This document shows, in pieces, positions 27,903-37,323 of a DNA stretch of 64,000 bases (position 1 is the first letter of the stretch; every line of letters starts with the position of its first letter). Both the position numbers and the translations under genes were made by a program. Origin of the DNA: Planctobacterium marinum (GTDB lineage Bacteria > Pseudomonadota > Gammaproteobacteria > Enterobacterales > Alteromonadaceae); NCBI RefSeq assembly GCF_020687805.1, contig NZ_JAJEWQ010000002.1, positions 251,300 through 315,299 on the forward strand, written 5' to 3'. The notes under the pieces were generated by a model. The model worked only from the letters and a program-made list of their open reading frames with translations, did no database searches and was not told where the DNA came from.

Positions 27903-28295
27903 GTGCTTTCCGGCATGCATCACGTGGCCATAATCTGTTCAGATTATGGCCGTTCTAAACACTTCTATACTGAAGTTTTGGGATTGCGTGTCATTGCTGA
28001 GAATTACCGGGCAGAACGCGATAGCTACAAACTGGATCTGTTATTGCCTGATGGTACCCAAATCGAACTGTTTTCCTTTCCTGAACCACCCGAGCGACCG
28101 TCTCAGCCGGAAGCCTGTGGTTTGCGACACATAAGTTTCAGAACAGAAAGCCTGCAGGACAGTATCCGTCACCTTAAGCAGCAGGATATTGAGGTAGAGC
28201 CGGTCAGGATTGACCCCTATACCGGCGCCAGTTTTACCTTTTTTCAGGACCCTGATGGTTTGCCGCTTGAACTATATGAACTCAAAAGACCCTAG
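27903..28295 (+). CDS. VOC family protein, YaeR/GloA2-like
   Basis: Single vicinal-oxygen-chelate domain of 130 residues. The sequence follows E. coli YaeR closely through MHHVAIICSDYGRSKHFY, IELFSFPEPPERPSQPEACGLRH and RIDPYTGASFTFFQDPDGLPLELYE. The metal ligands would be H7 or H8 region, E57, H103-equivalent and the terminal E in LELYE, as in glyoxalase-like proteins. YaeR is thought to be a lactoylglutathione-lyase-like enzyme, but its substrate is not established. The start is GTG at 27903, four bases after the GST stop; ATG at 27915 (MHHVAI) is possible. Likely the last gene of the pump-GST unit. Confidence 0.87.
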   Translation: MLSGMHHVAIICSDYGRSKHFYTEVLGLRVIAENYRAERDSYKLDLLLPDGTQIELFSFPEPPERPSQPEACGLRHISFRTESLQDSIRHLKQQDIEVEPVRIDPYTGASFTFFQDPDGLPLELYELKRP

Positions 28296-28346
28296 GATAA
28301 TTGAAACTTAAGACCCGTGTTTCGGTAAAAAATAGTTGCTAAAAGA

Positions 28347-28784
28347 ATGTGGTTTAAATCACTCTGCAATATACTGAATAGTATGCTCAACGCGGAGATG
28401 AATTCAGTGGATGCCAATACTGACAGGGTCGTACCAGATAAATACAAAAAATTGCAGAAAGAATGGAAAGTGTACGAAAGGATATGGAGTTCAGCTCACT
28501 ACTTTCTTGGGCTGGCTGCTACGATCCTTGCATTCCTGGCTACCACAAAAGGAACGGCTGGCACTACAGAAGATTCCAATCTGATCACCACTTACACCTT
28601 ATTGTCAGGCGTACTTGCTGTCACTCTCACTTTTTTAAGTCCTGCTTCACGCAGAAAAGCCTACACAGAATCCTGTGATTTGATGCGTATCGCCAGATTG
28701 AGGTATGAAACAGAAGAGACCATGACGGTGAAAGATCTCAATGATGTTGTTCAAAAAGCGCAGGAGATAATTGCTAAACGTTGA
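28347..28784 (+). CDS. Small two-TM protein with SLATT-like topology
   Basis: A protein of 145 residues that I do not firmly recognise. It has an N-terminal hydrophilic, helix-prone part (about 1-46), TM1 (about 50-68, AHYFLGLAATILAFLAT), a short loop, TM2 (about 80-98, TTYTLLSGVLAVTLTFL), then a charged helix starting SPASRRKAYTESCDLMRIARLRYE and ending basic. This order, two TM helices followed by a long cytoplasmic helix, is that of SLATT domains, pore-forming effectors known from nucleotide-second-messenger defence systems. No cyclase or SLOG partner is adjacent. It stands alone with slightly AT-richer surroundings. Alternative starts at 28383 and 28398. SLATT membership is a topology-based guess. 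Confidence 0.45.
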   Translation: MWFKSLCNILNSMLNAEMNSVDANTDRVVPDKYKKLQKEWKVYERIWSSAHYFLGLAATILAFLATTKGTAGTTEDSNLITTYTLLSGVLAVTLTFLSPASRRKAYTESCDLMRIARLRYETEETMTVKDLNDVVQKAQEIIAKR

Positions 28785-28997
28785 GCCTGAGGCCCGGATG
28801 AGTTTATTTACACTTTGATGTAATACCAAAACAATGTGTATCAACAAATCTGCTTTGGTACGTTATCCGACCTGGAGTTTGCATTATTACACCCCGATAT
28901 ACCTCGTTTGCTATAGGTTCCTACACCACAATTGTTTTTGACGCGTTCTGTCAGGCTATCTATGATTAGATTTAGACAGGTGATTGTGGAATTCTAA

Positions 28998-31900
28998 ATG
29001 CACATGCGTAGTGCGCTCAGGTTGGCGTGTGATATATATAGCGGAATAATGCGGTCCGTTGTCTGGTGTTCGGTTGTGCTGTTTTGTTCTGTACAAAGTC
29101 AGGCACAAATGTTCTTCGAAAGTATCGGCAATGCTGAGCTCATCCCGGACAACGTGGTAACCGATATTGCGCAGGATAAACAAGGGTTTCTGTGGATCGC
29201 TACCGCTGCCGGAGTAGTGCGTTACGATGGCTACCGCTACAAGTTATATTCGCACAATGCCTATGATAACACCTCCATTGGAGGCAATTTCGTGCGCAAC
29301 ATCAATGTCTTTGATGATGGTACGGTATGGTTATCTACCGAGCCCGGCGGCGTGTCCATTTATAATCCCGAATCAGAGGGCTTTACCCGATTATTTAGTG
29401 AGCAGTTTCTTTTGGAAAACCCGGACCTTTCCAGTGTCGCTCAAATTTTACGGGATCAACAAGATCAGATTTGGTTAGCCACCAATACCGGGCTTTTCCT
29501 GGCGACGCTTCAGGGAGAACTGCTGGCTCATTATACGGTTGAACATGGCATTCCTCACAATGGAATTCGTGCATTATTACGAGACAAAAACGGTGAAATT
29601 TGGGTGGGGACCCGCGCTGGACTGGCGCGTTATTCCAGAGCGAATGATGTTTTTGAGCGGGTAACCGCCAACAATGCGGATGTTAAGAATCTCTATATCA
29701 GAACACTGTTTGAAGATGATATGGGGCAAATCTGGATTGGCAGTAATGCTTCTGGATTATGGCGCTTCGATCCCGAAAGTGGACTTTTATTACAGGCGCT
29801 GGCAGAACAGCCAGAAGAGTATCAAAAGAGCACTATTTACGATATTTTTCAAAAGGATGATAAGGAAATCTGGGCCGCGCGATTTGGTGGAATAGACCGA
29901 ATCGCTATCAAAGATGGGCGCTGGTTGTCTCGCAGTATTCACGATCCGTCCGACAGTTTCAGTCTGGCTAACAATGATATCCGCACCATGCTCAAAGACC
30001 GCTCCGGCTTAGTGTGGATTGGCGGTTATGGGGGTGGTGTACAGCGGGTGTTAGGTGACCAGGACTGGGTTAAAACCCTGAGATTTAGCTTACTGACTGA
30101 AAATGCCCTCACTGAACCTAATGTCAGTAGTGTTCTGGCATTGTCCTCTGGCGATATTTGGGTGGGTACTCGCGGTGGTGGAATCAATGTTGTTAAGTCC
30201 GGGCAAGGGGTAGTTGGCAGCCATAAACCGGAAATCAATGTTGCCGGTAAATTGCAATCTGGCTGGATAACGGCAATGGCAGAAACGTCCAATGGTGAAA
30301 TTTGGGTGGGGGTTAATCCAGGACAACTGTATCGATATAACCCGTTCAGTGACGAGTTTTTCTTATATACCCAAAAACAAGGATTGCCCAGAGTCAACAT
30401 TCGGGCGATACGACCTTCTGTTAACGGCGGAGTATGGGTGGGCACCAATTCAGGATTAATTTATTGGCAGCCAGATACTGATAAGTTTATTCGTTACCCT
30501 ATGCAGGATGGCAATGTCATGCGGGATGGCATTAACGCCCTTCACGAACAGGAAAACGGACAATTACTGGTAGCCACAGGGGCAACGGGATTGTATGTGG
30601 TGAAACCGGGGACAGAATACCTGGTAGCGGTTGATGGGCAAGATGCAAACGGCCGATTACTCAATACCATAAGTATTGTCGGCTTGTTATACGACAGCCA
30701 GAAACGCCTGTGGCTGGATACGCCAGCAGGTCTTCATCTTGCTATATTTGATGACGCCGGGATCGCCCGGCTGGAAAACCACAGTGAAAAAGCCGGCTTT
30801 GGTGGCCGCCCTATGGGCGCAAATTTGCTGGAAGACAAGTTGGGTAGGATCTGGAGCCCTACTCATGTCTATGAACCAGAATTAGCGAGAATGACGCCAT
30901 TGCAAAGAGCGGATGGTGTCGATATTGGTACCAACTGGTTTCGGTCGTACACCAGGACGTCGCATGGAGAGTTTTTATTTGGTGGTAGTCGGGGCCTGAT
31001 GATGGTGAAGCCGGAGCGCTTTTCATTATGGGGTTATCAGCCTGCTGTTGTGGCTTCTGAATTGTGGATTGACGGTGAATTAGTCAATAGCGGGCGACTG
31101 GCACAGGATGGGTTGACCTTAGAGCCGGGCCAACGGCGCTTCAGTATCGAGTTTGCGGCACTGGATTTGTCAGCACCGGACAAAAACCGGTATCGGTACC
31201 AGCTAGTGGGTTATGATCGCAACTGGACGCAGGTAGATGCCGCGCGCCGCATTGCCAGCTACAGTAATCTCTGGCCCGGAGAATATCTTTTTCAGGTGGA
31301 AGGTACCAATCGCACCGGTCAAAAAAGCAATCAGAATCTGACCTTTAGCGTCTACATCAAGGCTCAATACTGGCAAACTGGTTGGTTTATCGGCCTGTGT
31401 ATATTTCTGGCAATCTCACTGTTTTACGGTGGCTTTCGGATCCGCACACAATGGATCAAAGCCAGGGCGAGAGCGCTGGAAAGTCTGGTGGAGGAGCGCA
31501 CTCAGGAGCTGAAAAAAGCCCAGGCTGATTTTATTGAACAAGAAAAAATGGCTTCTCTGGGGGGCCTGGTGGCAGGGGTTTCTCACGAAATTAACACCCC
31601 AATGGGCATTGCCTTAACGGCTGCTACCGCATTGTATGATGATTGTCGCTGGCTGGAGAATAAAGTCAGTGAAAACAGGCTGAAGCGCAGCGATTTGGAA
31701 AAGCACCTTAATAAGCTGCGGGAATCCAACAAGATCATTTTAAGTAGTCTGGAGCGGGCCTGTGCATTAACTGCCAGTTTTAAACAAGTGGCAGTGGATC
31801 AAACCAGCGAACAGCGCAGAGAATTTGAACTTAAAACGCTGCTTCAGGATATTCAGCGTTCGCTGAATTCCTTGTATTCAAAAAAAGGCCACAAGCTCAT

Positions 31901-32291
31901 CATTGATTGCCCGGATGGAATTAAGCTGGATAGTTATCCTGGGGCACTGTTTCAGATATTTACTAATCTGGTCAATAATTCGGTGTTACATGGTTTTGCT
32001 AATAACAAACGGGGCAGTATTACTATCAGTGCCAAAAAGCAAGCAAATATGCTGTTTATCGAGTATCGAGATGACGGTGTTGGCATGACCGCCGAAGTGA
32101 AGAAAAAAGCCTTTGAACCCTTTTTTACTACGCGCCTGGGGGTAGGCGGTTCAGGCCTGGGGATGCACCTGGTTTACAACTATGTTTCGCAGGTACTGGG
32201 CGGTAAAATATCCATAAAAAGCGCTCCAGGAGAGGGATTTACCTGCTATATCGAATTACCATTTTTTGCTCCCACGAAAAAAGGCCAATGA
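28998..32291 (+). CDS. Periplasmic two-domain beta-propeller sensor histidine kinase
   Basis: A 1097-residue membrane sensor. After a signal peptide (best from Met18, ending SQAQ; the start could be 29049) come about 14 Reg_prop-type repeats with the IWVGT-x-x-GL pattern, forming two seven-bladed propellers (about 40-700), then a Y_Y_Y domain (about 715-795, FAALDLSAPDKNRYRYQL) and one TM (about 800-818). The cytoplasmic kinase has HisKA with the phospho-accepting H863 in SHEINTPMG and HATPase motifs NNSVLHGF, DDGVGM and GLGMHLVYN. The HEINTPMG variant resembles the DctB/ArcB-like HPK4 group. It ends soon after the ATPase domain, with no receiver or AraC output, unlike Bacteroides hybrid systems. 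No response regulator is adjacent. Confidence 0.92.
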   Translation: MHMRSALRLACDIYSGIMRSVVWCSVVLFCSVQSQAQMFFESIGNAELIPDNVVTDIAQDKQGFLWIATAAGVVRYDGYRYKLYSHNAYDNTSIGGNFVRNINVFDDGTVWLSTEPGGVSIYNPESEGFTRLFSEQFLLENPDLSSVAQILRDQQDQIWLATNTGLFLATLQGELLAHYTVEHGIPHNGIRALLRDKNGEIWVGTRAGLARYSRANDVFERVTANNADVKNLYIRTLFEDDMGQIWIGSNASGLWRFDPESGLLLQALAEQPEEYQKSTIYDIFQKDDKEIWAARFGGIDRIAIKDGRWLSRSIHDPSDSFSLANNDIRTMLKDRSGLVWIGGYGGGVQRVLGDQDWVKTLRFSLLTENALTEPNVSSVLALSSGDIWVGTRGGGINVVKSGQGVVGSHKPEINVAGKLQSGWITAMAETSNGEIWVGVNPGQLYRYNPFSDEFFLYTQKQGLPRVNIRAIRPSVNGGVWVGTNSGLIYWQPDTDKFIRYPMQDGNVMRDGINALHEQENGQLLVATGATGLYVVKPGTEYLVAVDGQDANGRLLNTISIVGLLYDSQKRLWLDTPAGLHLAIFDDAGIARLENHSEKAGFGGRPMGANLLEDKLGRIWSPTHVYEPELARMTPLQRADGVDIGTNWFRSYTRTSHGEFLFGGSRGLMMVKPERFSLWGYQPAVVASELWIDGELVNSGRLAQDGLTLEPGQRRFSIEFAALDLSAPDKNRYRYQLVGYDRNWTQVDAARRIASYSNLWPGEYLFQVEGTNRTGQKSNQNLTFSVYIKAQYWQTGWFIGLCIFLAISLFYGGFRIRTQWIKARARALESLVEERTQELKKAQADFIEQEKMASLGGLVAGVSHEINTPMGIALTAATALYDDCRWLENKVSENRLKRSDLEKHLNKLRESNKIILSSLERACALTASFKQVAVDQTSEQRREFELKTLLQDIQRSLNSLYSKKGHKLIIDCPDGIKLDSYPGALFQIFTNLVNNSVLHGFANNKRGSITISAKKQANMLFIEYRDDGVGMTAEVKKKAFEPFFTTRLGVGGSGLGMHLVYNYVSQVLGGKISIKSAPGEGFTCYIELPFFAPTKKGQ

Positions 32292-32305
32292 GCTTATTGT
32301 TACTT

Positions 32306-33871
32306 TCAGGCTGTGATTACTTGTGCAGGGGCCAGAAAATACATTTGTTGTGGATCGTGGTTTTTCACCGATAAGACCCCGCGTGACTGAACGGCAACCT
32401 GATCGCCCAACTGATTTAAGGTGTTCTGAGATATATTTATTCTGCCAGGCTCGCTGGCGCTTTCCATACGGGCTGCCAGGTTAACAGTATTGCCCCAGAT
32501 GTCGTAACTGAACTTGCGCTTGCCAACTACGCCCGCCATTACCGGACCGCTGTGAATACCGATGCGAATATCGAATACACATAGTCCTTTAGCGGGGTTA
32601 CTGGCTTTCAGTTGTTCGCCAATCTCCAGCATTTTTAACGCTAACTGCACGCATTTTTGTGCGTGATCGTCGCTGCGAACGGGCAACCCGCCCGCCACCA
32701 TGTAGGCATCGCCTATGGTTTTAATCTTTTCTAAGCCCAGTTCCCCGACAGCCTGATCATAGCGCTCGAAATAGGCATTGAGAGAGTCCACCAAAACCTG
32801 AGGCGAAACCCCTGAGGCAATGCGGGTAAAGCCGACAAAATCAGAAAATAACAAAGTGGCGCACTGGTAATGTCTGGCCTGAGTATGGCCCTTTTCTTTC
32901 AGCTCAATTGCGGTGTGTTCCGGCAATATGTTGAGAATGATCTTCTCTGACTTTTCTTTCTCTGCACTGAGCTCCTGAGTGCGTTGCTGAATGAGTTTTT
33001 CCAGCCAGGCATTTTTGCCCAGGCCCTGTATGCGCGACAGCACGTGGTCAGGGTCCGGACGCAAGCGAAAATTATCACTGCGCTGTAACATCAGTATTTT
33101 ATCCGCGTGGTCAATCAGCACCAGGGTAGGCAACAAGGTGTCCTGGCCAAAACGGCTCAGCCCGGCCAGCGAGCCGCCTTCATGCACCAGTTTATATTTT
33201 GACGAAAAGCTGAAATCCCGGTCCACCAGATAATCGCAGGCCACATCGTATTTGGCGGCCAGCTTTTGCATTTCCTCGTGGGGCTCTGCACTGACAAAGG
33301 CCAGATGAATACCTTCATCCTGGATTTGTTTGTAGTGGGCCATCAGCACGGCTATTTGTGCTGTACAAAACGGGCACCAGCTACCACGAAAAAAATAAAA
33401 CAGTATTGGCCCCTGGCTCAGTGTTTTTCGGGTGATCGGGTTGCCCTGAGGATCGTCAAACACAAAACCCGGAAAGTGATTACCTTCCTCCAGACCTGTT
33501 AGCTGTAAGCGCAATTTAGGTAATCCCCGGGTTAACAACCAAACCAGGCAAAGATGCAAACAAGACACGGCTATGGGCAACAGATAGTGTAACCAATGAT
33601 TTGATACGGAGAGGGTCAGCAACACAAAACTGCTCAGCATAACCAGCAGTAACGTGTTTTGGCGGGAGCGGGTTTCTACCTGTTGTTGCTGATTATTGAT
33701 AAGGGTGTAAATGGGAAACACACTGTTTATCAGAACAAACCCTAATCCGGGCCAGGAAAAATTAAAATACAGCCATAACAGTAGTAGAGGGCTGCTGGCA
33801 AAAGTCAGCAGCATAACCGGTACAATCAGGGCATTCTTCATTCGCTGTTGTAATTTAAATGCCCGTGTCAT
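32306..33871 (-). CDS. Membrane redoxin-adenylate cyclase fusion (class III)
   Basis: A 521-residue fusion. The N-terminal 120 residues hold four hydrophobic helices in two hairpins (about 15-57 and 73-117). Next comes an AhpC/TSA-type thioredoxin fold (about 128-290) with FFRGSWCPFCTAQI, that is a CxxC pair at C166 and C169. A short coiled linker (about 300-325, QQRTQELSAEKEKSEKIILNILP) leads to a class III cyclase domain. The metal aspartates are D344 (FSDFVGFT) and D388 (GDAYM); the base-selecting residues are K384 and D457, the adenine pair, and the transition-state residues N464 and R468 are present, so adenylate rather than guanylate cyclase is indicated. Inference: cAMP synthesis controlled by envelope or thiol redox state. 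Convergent with the sensor kinase. Confidence 0.9.
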   Translation of the reverse strand: MTRAFKLQQRMKNALIVPVMLLTFASSPLLLLWLYFNFSWPGLGFVLINSVFPIYTLINNQQQQVETRSRQNTLLLVMLSSFVLLTLSVSNHWLHYLLPIAVSCLHLCLVWLLTRGLPKLRLQLTGLEEGNHFPGFVFDDPQGNPITRKTLSQGPILFYFFRGSWCPFCTAQIAVLMAHYKQIQDEGIHLAFVSAEPHEEMQKLAAKYDVACDYLVDRDFSFSSKYKLVHEGGSLAGLSRFGQDTLLPTLVLIDHADKILMLQRSDNFRLRPDPDHVLSRIQGLGKNAWLEKLIQQRTQELSAEKEKSEKIILNILPEHTAIELKEKGHTQARHYQCATLLFSDFVGFTRIASGVSPQVLVDSLNAYFERYDQAVGELGLEKIKTIGDAYMVAGGLPVRSDDHAQKCVQLALKMLEIGEQLKASNPAKGLCVFDIRIGIHSGPVMAGVVGKRKFSYDIWGNTVNLAARMESASEPGRINISQNTLNQLGDQVAVQSRGVLSVKNHDPQQMYFLAPAQVITA

Positions 33872-33892
33872 GGTTACTATCCCGTCCAGTTG

Positions 33893-34486
33893 TTATTGGT
33901 CTTTGAGCCAGCCCTTGTTAACGGCGATTTCTATTTGTGCGCAAACATACTGCCAGATGGCCGGTGCAATCACTTCCAGGTATTGATTGCGTTTTAACAC
34001 CTGAGACTTTTTAACACCGTGTTTAGCCCAACTCCCGCCTTCGTTTTGCATGTTTTGCAGCAGCGGTAAAATACGATCCATGGCTTTGGCGAATCTGGCG
34101 TCGGCTGTTGTTGCCTCTTCAAACTCTAACCATAAAGAACGGTATTCCTGGAATTGGCTTTCAGGCAGTAATCCAAAAATGCGATTGGCGGCGGCTAATT
34201 CCTTGCCATGCTGCGCATCCAGATCACCTTGCTCTGAAAAGGCGAAAGTATCACCGGCATCGATTTCCACGATATCGTGTATTAGCAGCATTTTAATAAC
34301 CCGCAGTAAGTCCACCTCTTCTGCGACGTGTTCCTGAAGAACAGGGGCCAACATGGCTATGTGCCAGCTGTGTTCCGCGCTGTTTTCCTGGCGATTATTA
34401 TCGGCTTTCACCAGCGCCTGACGGTAAACGGCTTTGAGTTTATCCAGTTCCAGAATGAAGTTGAGTTGTTGTGCTAGTGCATCCAT
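33893..34486 (-). CDS. HD domain hydrolase (YfbR/HDDC2-like)
   Basis: A protein of 197 residues from ATG 34486, preceded by AAAGGA; the open frame reaches 34558 without support. It shows the HD-family metal motif set: H in SAEHSWHIAMLA, HD in LLIHDIVEIDAGD, and a distal D in FAKAMDRILPLL. Closest in layout to the 5'-deoxynucleotidase YfbR and human HDDC2, which dephosphorylate deoxynucleoside monophosphates. It lies 10 bases after the DUF2339 gene and 21 before the redoxin-cyclase gene on the same strand, so all three may be one operon. Phosphatase activity is likely; the substrate is inferred. Confidence 0.87.
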   Translation of the reverse strand: MDALAQQLNFILELDKLKAVYRQALVKADNNRQENSAEHSWHIAMLAPVLQEHVAEEVDLLRVIKMLLIHDIVEIDAGDTFAFSEQGDLDAQHGKELAAANRIFGLLPESQFQEYRSLWLEFEEATTADARFAKAMDRILPLLQNMQNEGGSWAKHGVKKSQVLKRNQYLEVIAPAIWQYVCAQIEIAVNKGWLKDQ

Positions 34487-34496
34487 GAAATTTCCT

Positions 34497-37190
34497 TTAA
34501 TTAACCGGGGCAGTGGGGGGCAATGGCGATTTTTGAATCTTTTGAAATAGCCAGCCAATTCCCACCAGAGACAAACCTAAGCCTATAAATGACAAGGCTC
34601 TGTACAAGCCTTCGAGGTTAGCCATATCCACCAAAAAGGCTTTCAGAACCACCATTGCCAGCAGTCCAAAACCCACTTTCTTAATAGTGTTATTGCCTTT
34701 CAGGTGTGCCATAAAAATACTTGTGGTTGCCAGTAACAACCAGACGAACGAGTAAGTATACAGCTCTGAGTCAGAAGTTTCAGCCAGCAGGTTTATGGTA
34801 CCGCCCTGAAACTGGTTGCGGATCATGCCATTGACAAATAAAAACAGGTACACACCGGCGATGGTTTGCGCCGGTTGTTGTAGCAGGGTTGGCAACAGGC
34901 GAAAGCGAATTAATCCGATGAGTAGTAAGGCCGGTAAAGCCCACAAGGGGAGCAGCCAGTTAATGATACCTGTGCCAACAGCAATATCGGAAAAATACGG
35001 GGAGCCATACACTGTAATACCTAACTGCAGTAATAAGCTTAAGGTCAGCAGTCCAAGTCCGGCCAACTGGTAGAGGGGTTTTCCTGTGCTGGACGCCTGC
35101 ATTCGCCATAGATAGACGCAACCCAATAGCATCCAGTTGAATGCCAACAACACACTTTCATTAAAGGTTAGATCACCGGGGGTCGGGTAATGGCCCACGA
35201 GCAACCAGGACGTCTCTGTGGTCACGAACAATGCGATCAGATGCAAGATGGCACCGGTTATCCAACTGCACAATGTTGCAGAGTCACTGTAGCGATAGGC
35301 CAGAGCAAGGGCACAGACAGCAAGCGGGTAAACAATGAGTGTCCAATGCAGGGTAAACAAGGTTTCGTCGGCATAGTTATCCAGCCAGGGGCTTAAGGTT
35401 AACCGCAGGGTGGCGATACCAATAGCCACTTTAAATAACCAGTCAGGCAGAGCCACCAGATATTTCCGGGTCAGGTAACACATGCTGGTTACCTGCACCA
35501 ACAAGGCTAATGTCAACAGGCTCTTACTCAGAACAAGGGTCAGACACAGGGTGACACAGGCATTACACAGAATCAGCCAACTCACTTTATGCAAATGATT
35601 GGCCGCTCTGGTAGCCACATAACAACTGATAGCTGCCAGGAGCAGTAATTCGGTGATCCAAACCGGGTTGAGTATGCTGTTGGCAGCAATCGGAGACCAA
35701 AAATAACTCAGACTGTAGCTGCTAATCGGGGCTAAAACCAGCAGCAACAGATAGGCGATTCTGTCGGGATAAACTTTGCTCATTAGCGCTGCGTAGATGA
35801 CAAACACAAGCGCCAGTATTTGTGCGAACAAATAGCCACTGCGGAAGGGAAACAGGTTGTCATTTAAGTCGATTGGGACAGCGAATAAATATAATGAAAA
35901 CAGCGCAAATATTAGCGCCAAAAAGGGCCAGCTATCAAGTGCGCTGTATCGAACTGCACTGACTAATAACACCGAGCCCAACACCAGATTAACCAGTGTC
36001 AGATTAATATCGCTACTGAATTGCCAAAGCATAAAGCTCAGCAGTATGACGCAAAACAATATCGGAAGGTGCTCTTTGCGGGGCATTAACAAGGTGTGTA
36101 CCGGAAGTGCCTGAGTCAGTGTTTTTTGTAATCGCCAACCCATTAAATCGGACAAAATAAACAGATAAATCGACAGTAGTGCGGTGATTAAGATGATCAG
36201 AATATCCGTTTCTTGTGCGAAGGCTGTTGCCGCTGAAAACCACACAAAATGGCCAATCAGGGCCTGCCACCAAAGCCAGGATTTTGATACCCGCTGACTC
36301 ACCCAAATGGCAGCTGCAGAGATAAAACAAACATACAGCAACAACAAGGTAATATTGGCAGAGTCTGATGAGACCAACACTGGCACCAGATAAGCGCCAA
36401 TGATACCCACCACCGCCATGATTGGCCCGTAGCGCAACGCTAAAGAGATGGCCGATAACGATATGATGGCCAGTAAGCCAAACGCCACCGGATTAGCAAT
36501 AAACTGATAAACATCCCAGGCCACCATGGTCATGGCAAAGCAGGTAATACTGCCGCCACTGGCAATAGCCGCCACCACATGACTGGAATGAATGGCAAAA
36601 CGTTCCGCGTGGCGATTCAGATATTCTGCCAGCGCTACCAGTGCAATACCAAACAGGGTGCCGCCTGTGACTCTCAGAGCGGGTGAAATTAAATTAGCCT
36701 CTATTGCATAGCGGGCCAGAAATAGTCCGCCCAACGCCAGTACCAGGCCGCCCAACCAGAGAAATAGATTTTTTCTCAACCAGATTTCCAGGTCGAAACC
36801 TTGCTTGCTGGTGGAAGGTGACACCTTGGTCTTAGCTACTTTTGAGGACTCGGTGACAGATGCCGGTGCTGGGTTTATCTTTGTTGCAGCATGCTCAGCA
36901 TCAACAGGTGGCGTTACCTTATTTGAGGGAGTTGAATCTGTGGTTGCACTGGCGCTGATTTCGCTGGTGTCATTTTTCACAGCCATAGCGCTGATATTAT
37001 CGGGGGGATTTTCCAGTCTGGCCATCTGAGACTGCAGTTTGTTGAGCTGGATATTGAGCAGCTCAAGTCGACTGGTGAGGGTTTTATTAACCTGCAACAA
37101 CCGCTTGATTTGAGATTTGTTTTGGAACGAAATAATCGCCGCCACAAAAACAAATAATCCCACTAATAAAATTAAAACCATGACGTCCAT
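34497..37190 (-). CDS. DUF2339 polytopic membrane protein
   Basis: A giant membrane protein of 897 residues. It has an N-terminal TM (about 4-22), a coiled coil (about 25-60, RLLQVNKTLTSRLELLNIQLNKLQ), an Ala/Thr/Pro/Ser-rich linker (about 65-130), and about 25 further hydrophobic helices to the C-terminus, starting with LRKNLFLWLGGLVLALGGLFLARYAIEANLISPALRVTGG, the conserved start of DUF2339 proteins. These have been linked to envelope stress in other bacteria but their activity is unknown. It would be the first gene of a DUF2339-HD-cyclase operon. The last 15 residues are Pro-rich and cytoplasmic or periplasmic (QKSPLPPTAPVN). Confidence 0.88.
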   Translation of the reverse strand: MDVMVLILLVGLFVFVAAIISFQNKSQIKRLLQVNKTLTSRLELLNIQLNKLQSQMARLENPPDNISAMAVKNDTSEISASATTDSTPSNKVTPPVDAEHAATKINPAPASVTESSKVAKTKVSPSTSKQGFDLEIWLRKNLFLWLGGLVLALGGLFLARYAIEANLISPALRVTGGTLFGIALVALAEYLNRHAERFAIHSSHVVAAIASGGSITCFAMTMVAWDVYQFIANPVAFGLLAIISLSAISLALRYGPIMAVVGIIGAYLVPVLVSSDSANITLLLLYVCFISAAAIWVSQRVSKSWLWWQALIGHFVWFSAATAFAQETDILIILITALLSIYLFILSDLMGWRLQKTLTQALPVHTLLMPRKEHLPILFCVILLSFMLWQFSSDINLTLVNLVLGSVLLVSAVRYSALDSWPFLALIFALFSLYLFAVPIDLNDNLFPFRSGYLFAQILALVFVIYAALMSKVYPDRIAYLLLLVLAPISSYSLSYFWSPIAANSILNPVWITELLLLAAISCYVATRAANHLHKVSWLILCNACVTLCLTLVLSKSLLTLALLVQVTSMCYLTRKYLVALPDWLFKVAIGIATLRLTLSPWLDNYADETLFTLHWTLIVYPLAVCALALAYRYSDSATLCSWITGAILHLIALFVTTETSWLLVGHYPTPGDLTFNESVLLAFNWMLLGCVYLWRMQASSTGKPLYQLAGLGLLTLSLLLQLGITVYGSPYFSDIAVGTGIINWLLPLWALPALLLIGLIRFRLLPTLLQQPAQTIAGVYLFLFVNGMIRNQFQGGTINLLAETSDSELYTYSFVWLLLATTSIFMAHLKGNNTIKKVGFGLLAMVVLKAFLVDMANLEGLYRALSFIGLGLSLVGIGWLFQKIQKSPLPPTAPVN

Positions 37191-37323
37191 TTTGTTTAAC
37201 TCATAACGCTTTCCTGTTATTGATTCTACGCCTGAACAGAGAGAAATGGGAAAATATTTACTGGCGACATAACAAAATAAGGGGCTACACTGTTAACGCC
37301 AACCACGTTTTAAGGAGAACTCT

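Noticed and set aside
28929-28990. CCACAAT/ATTGTGG inverted pair before the sensor kinase gene
   Set aside because: Seven matching bases separated by about 45 in an AT-rich gap are likely by chance; no regulator is linked to it.
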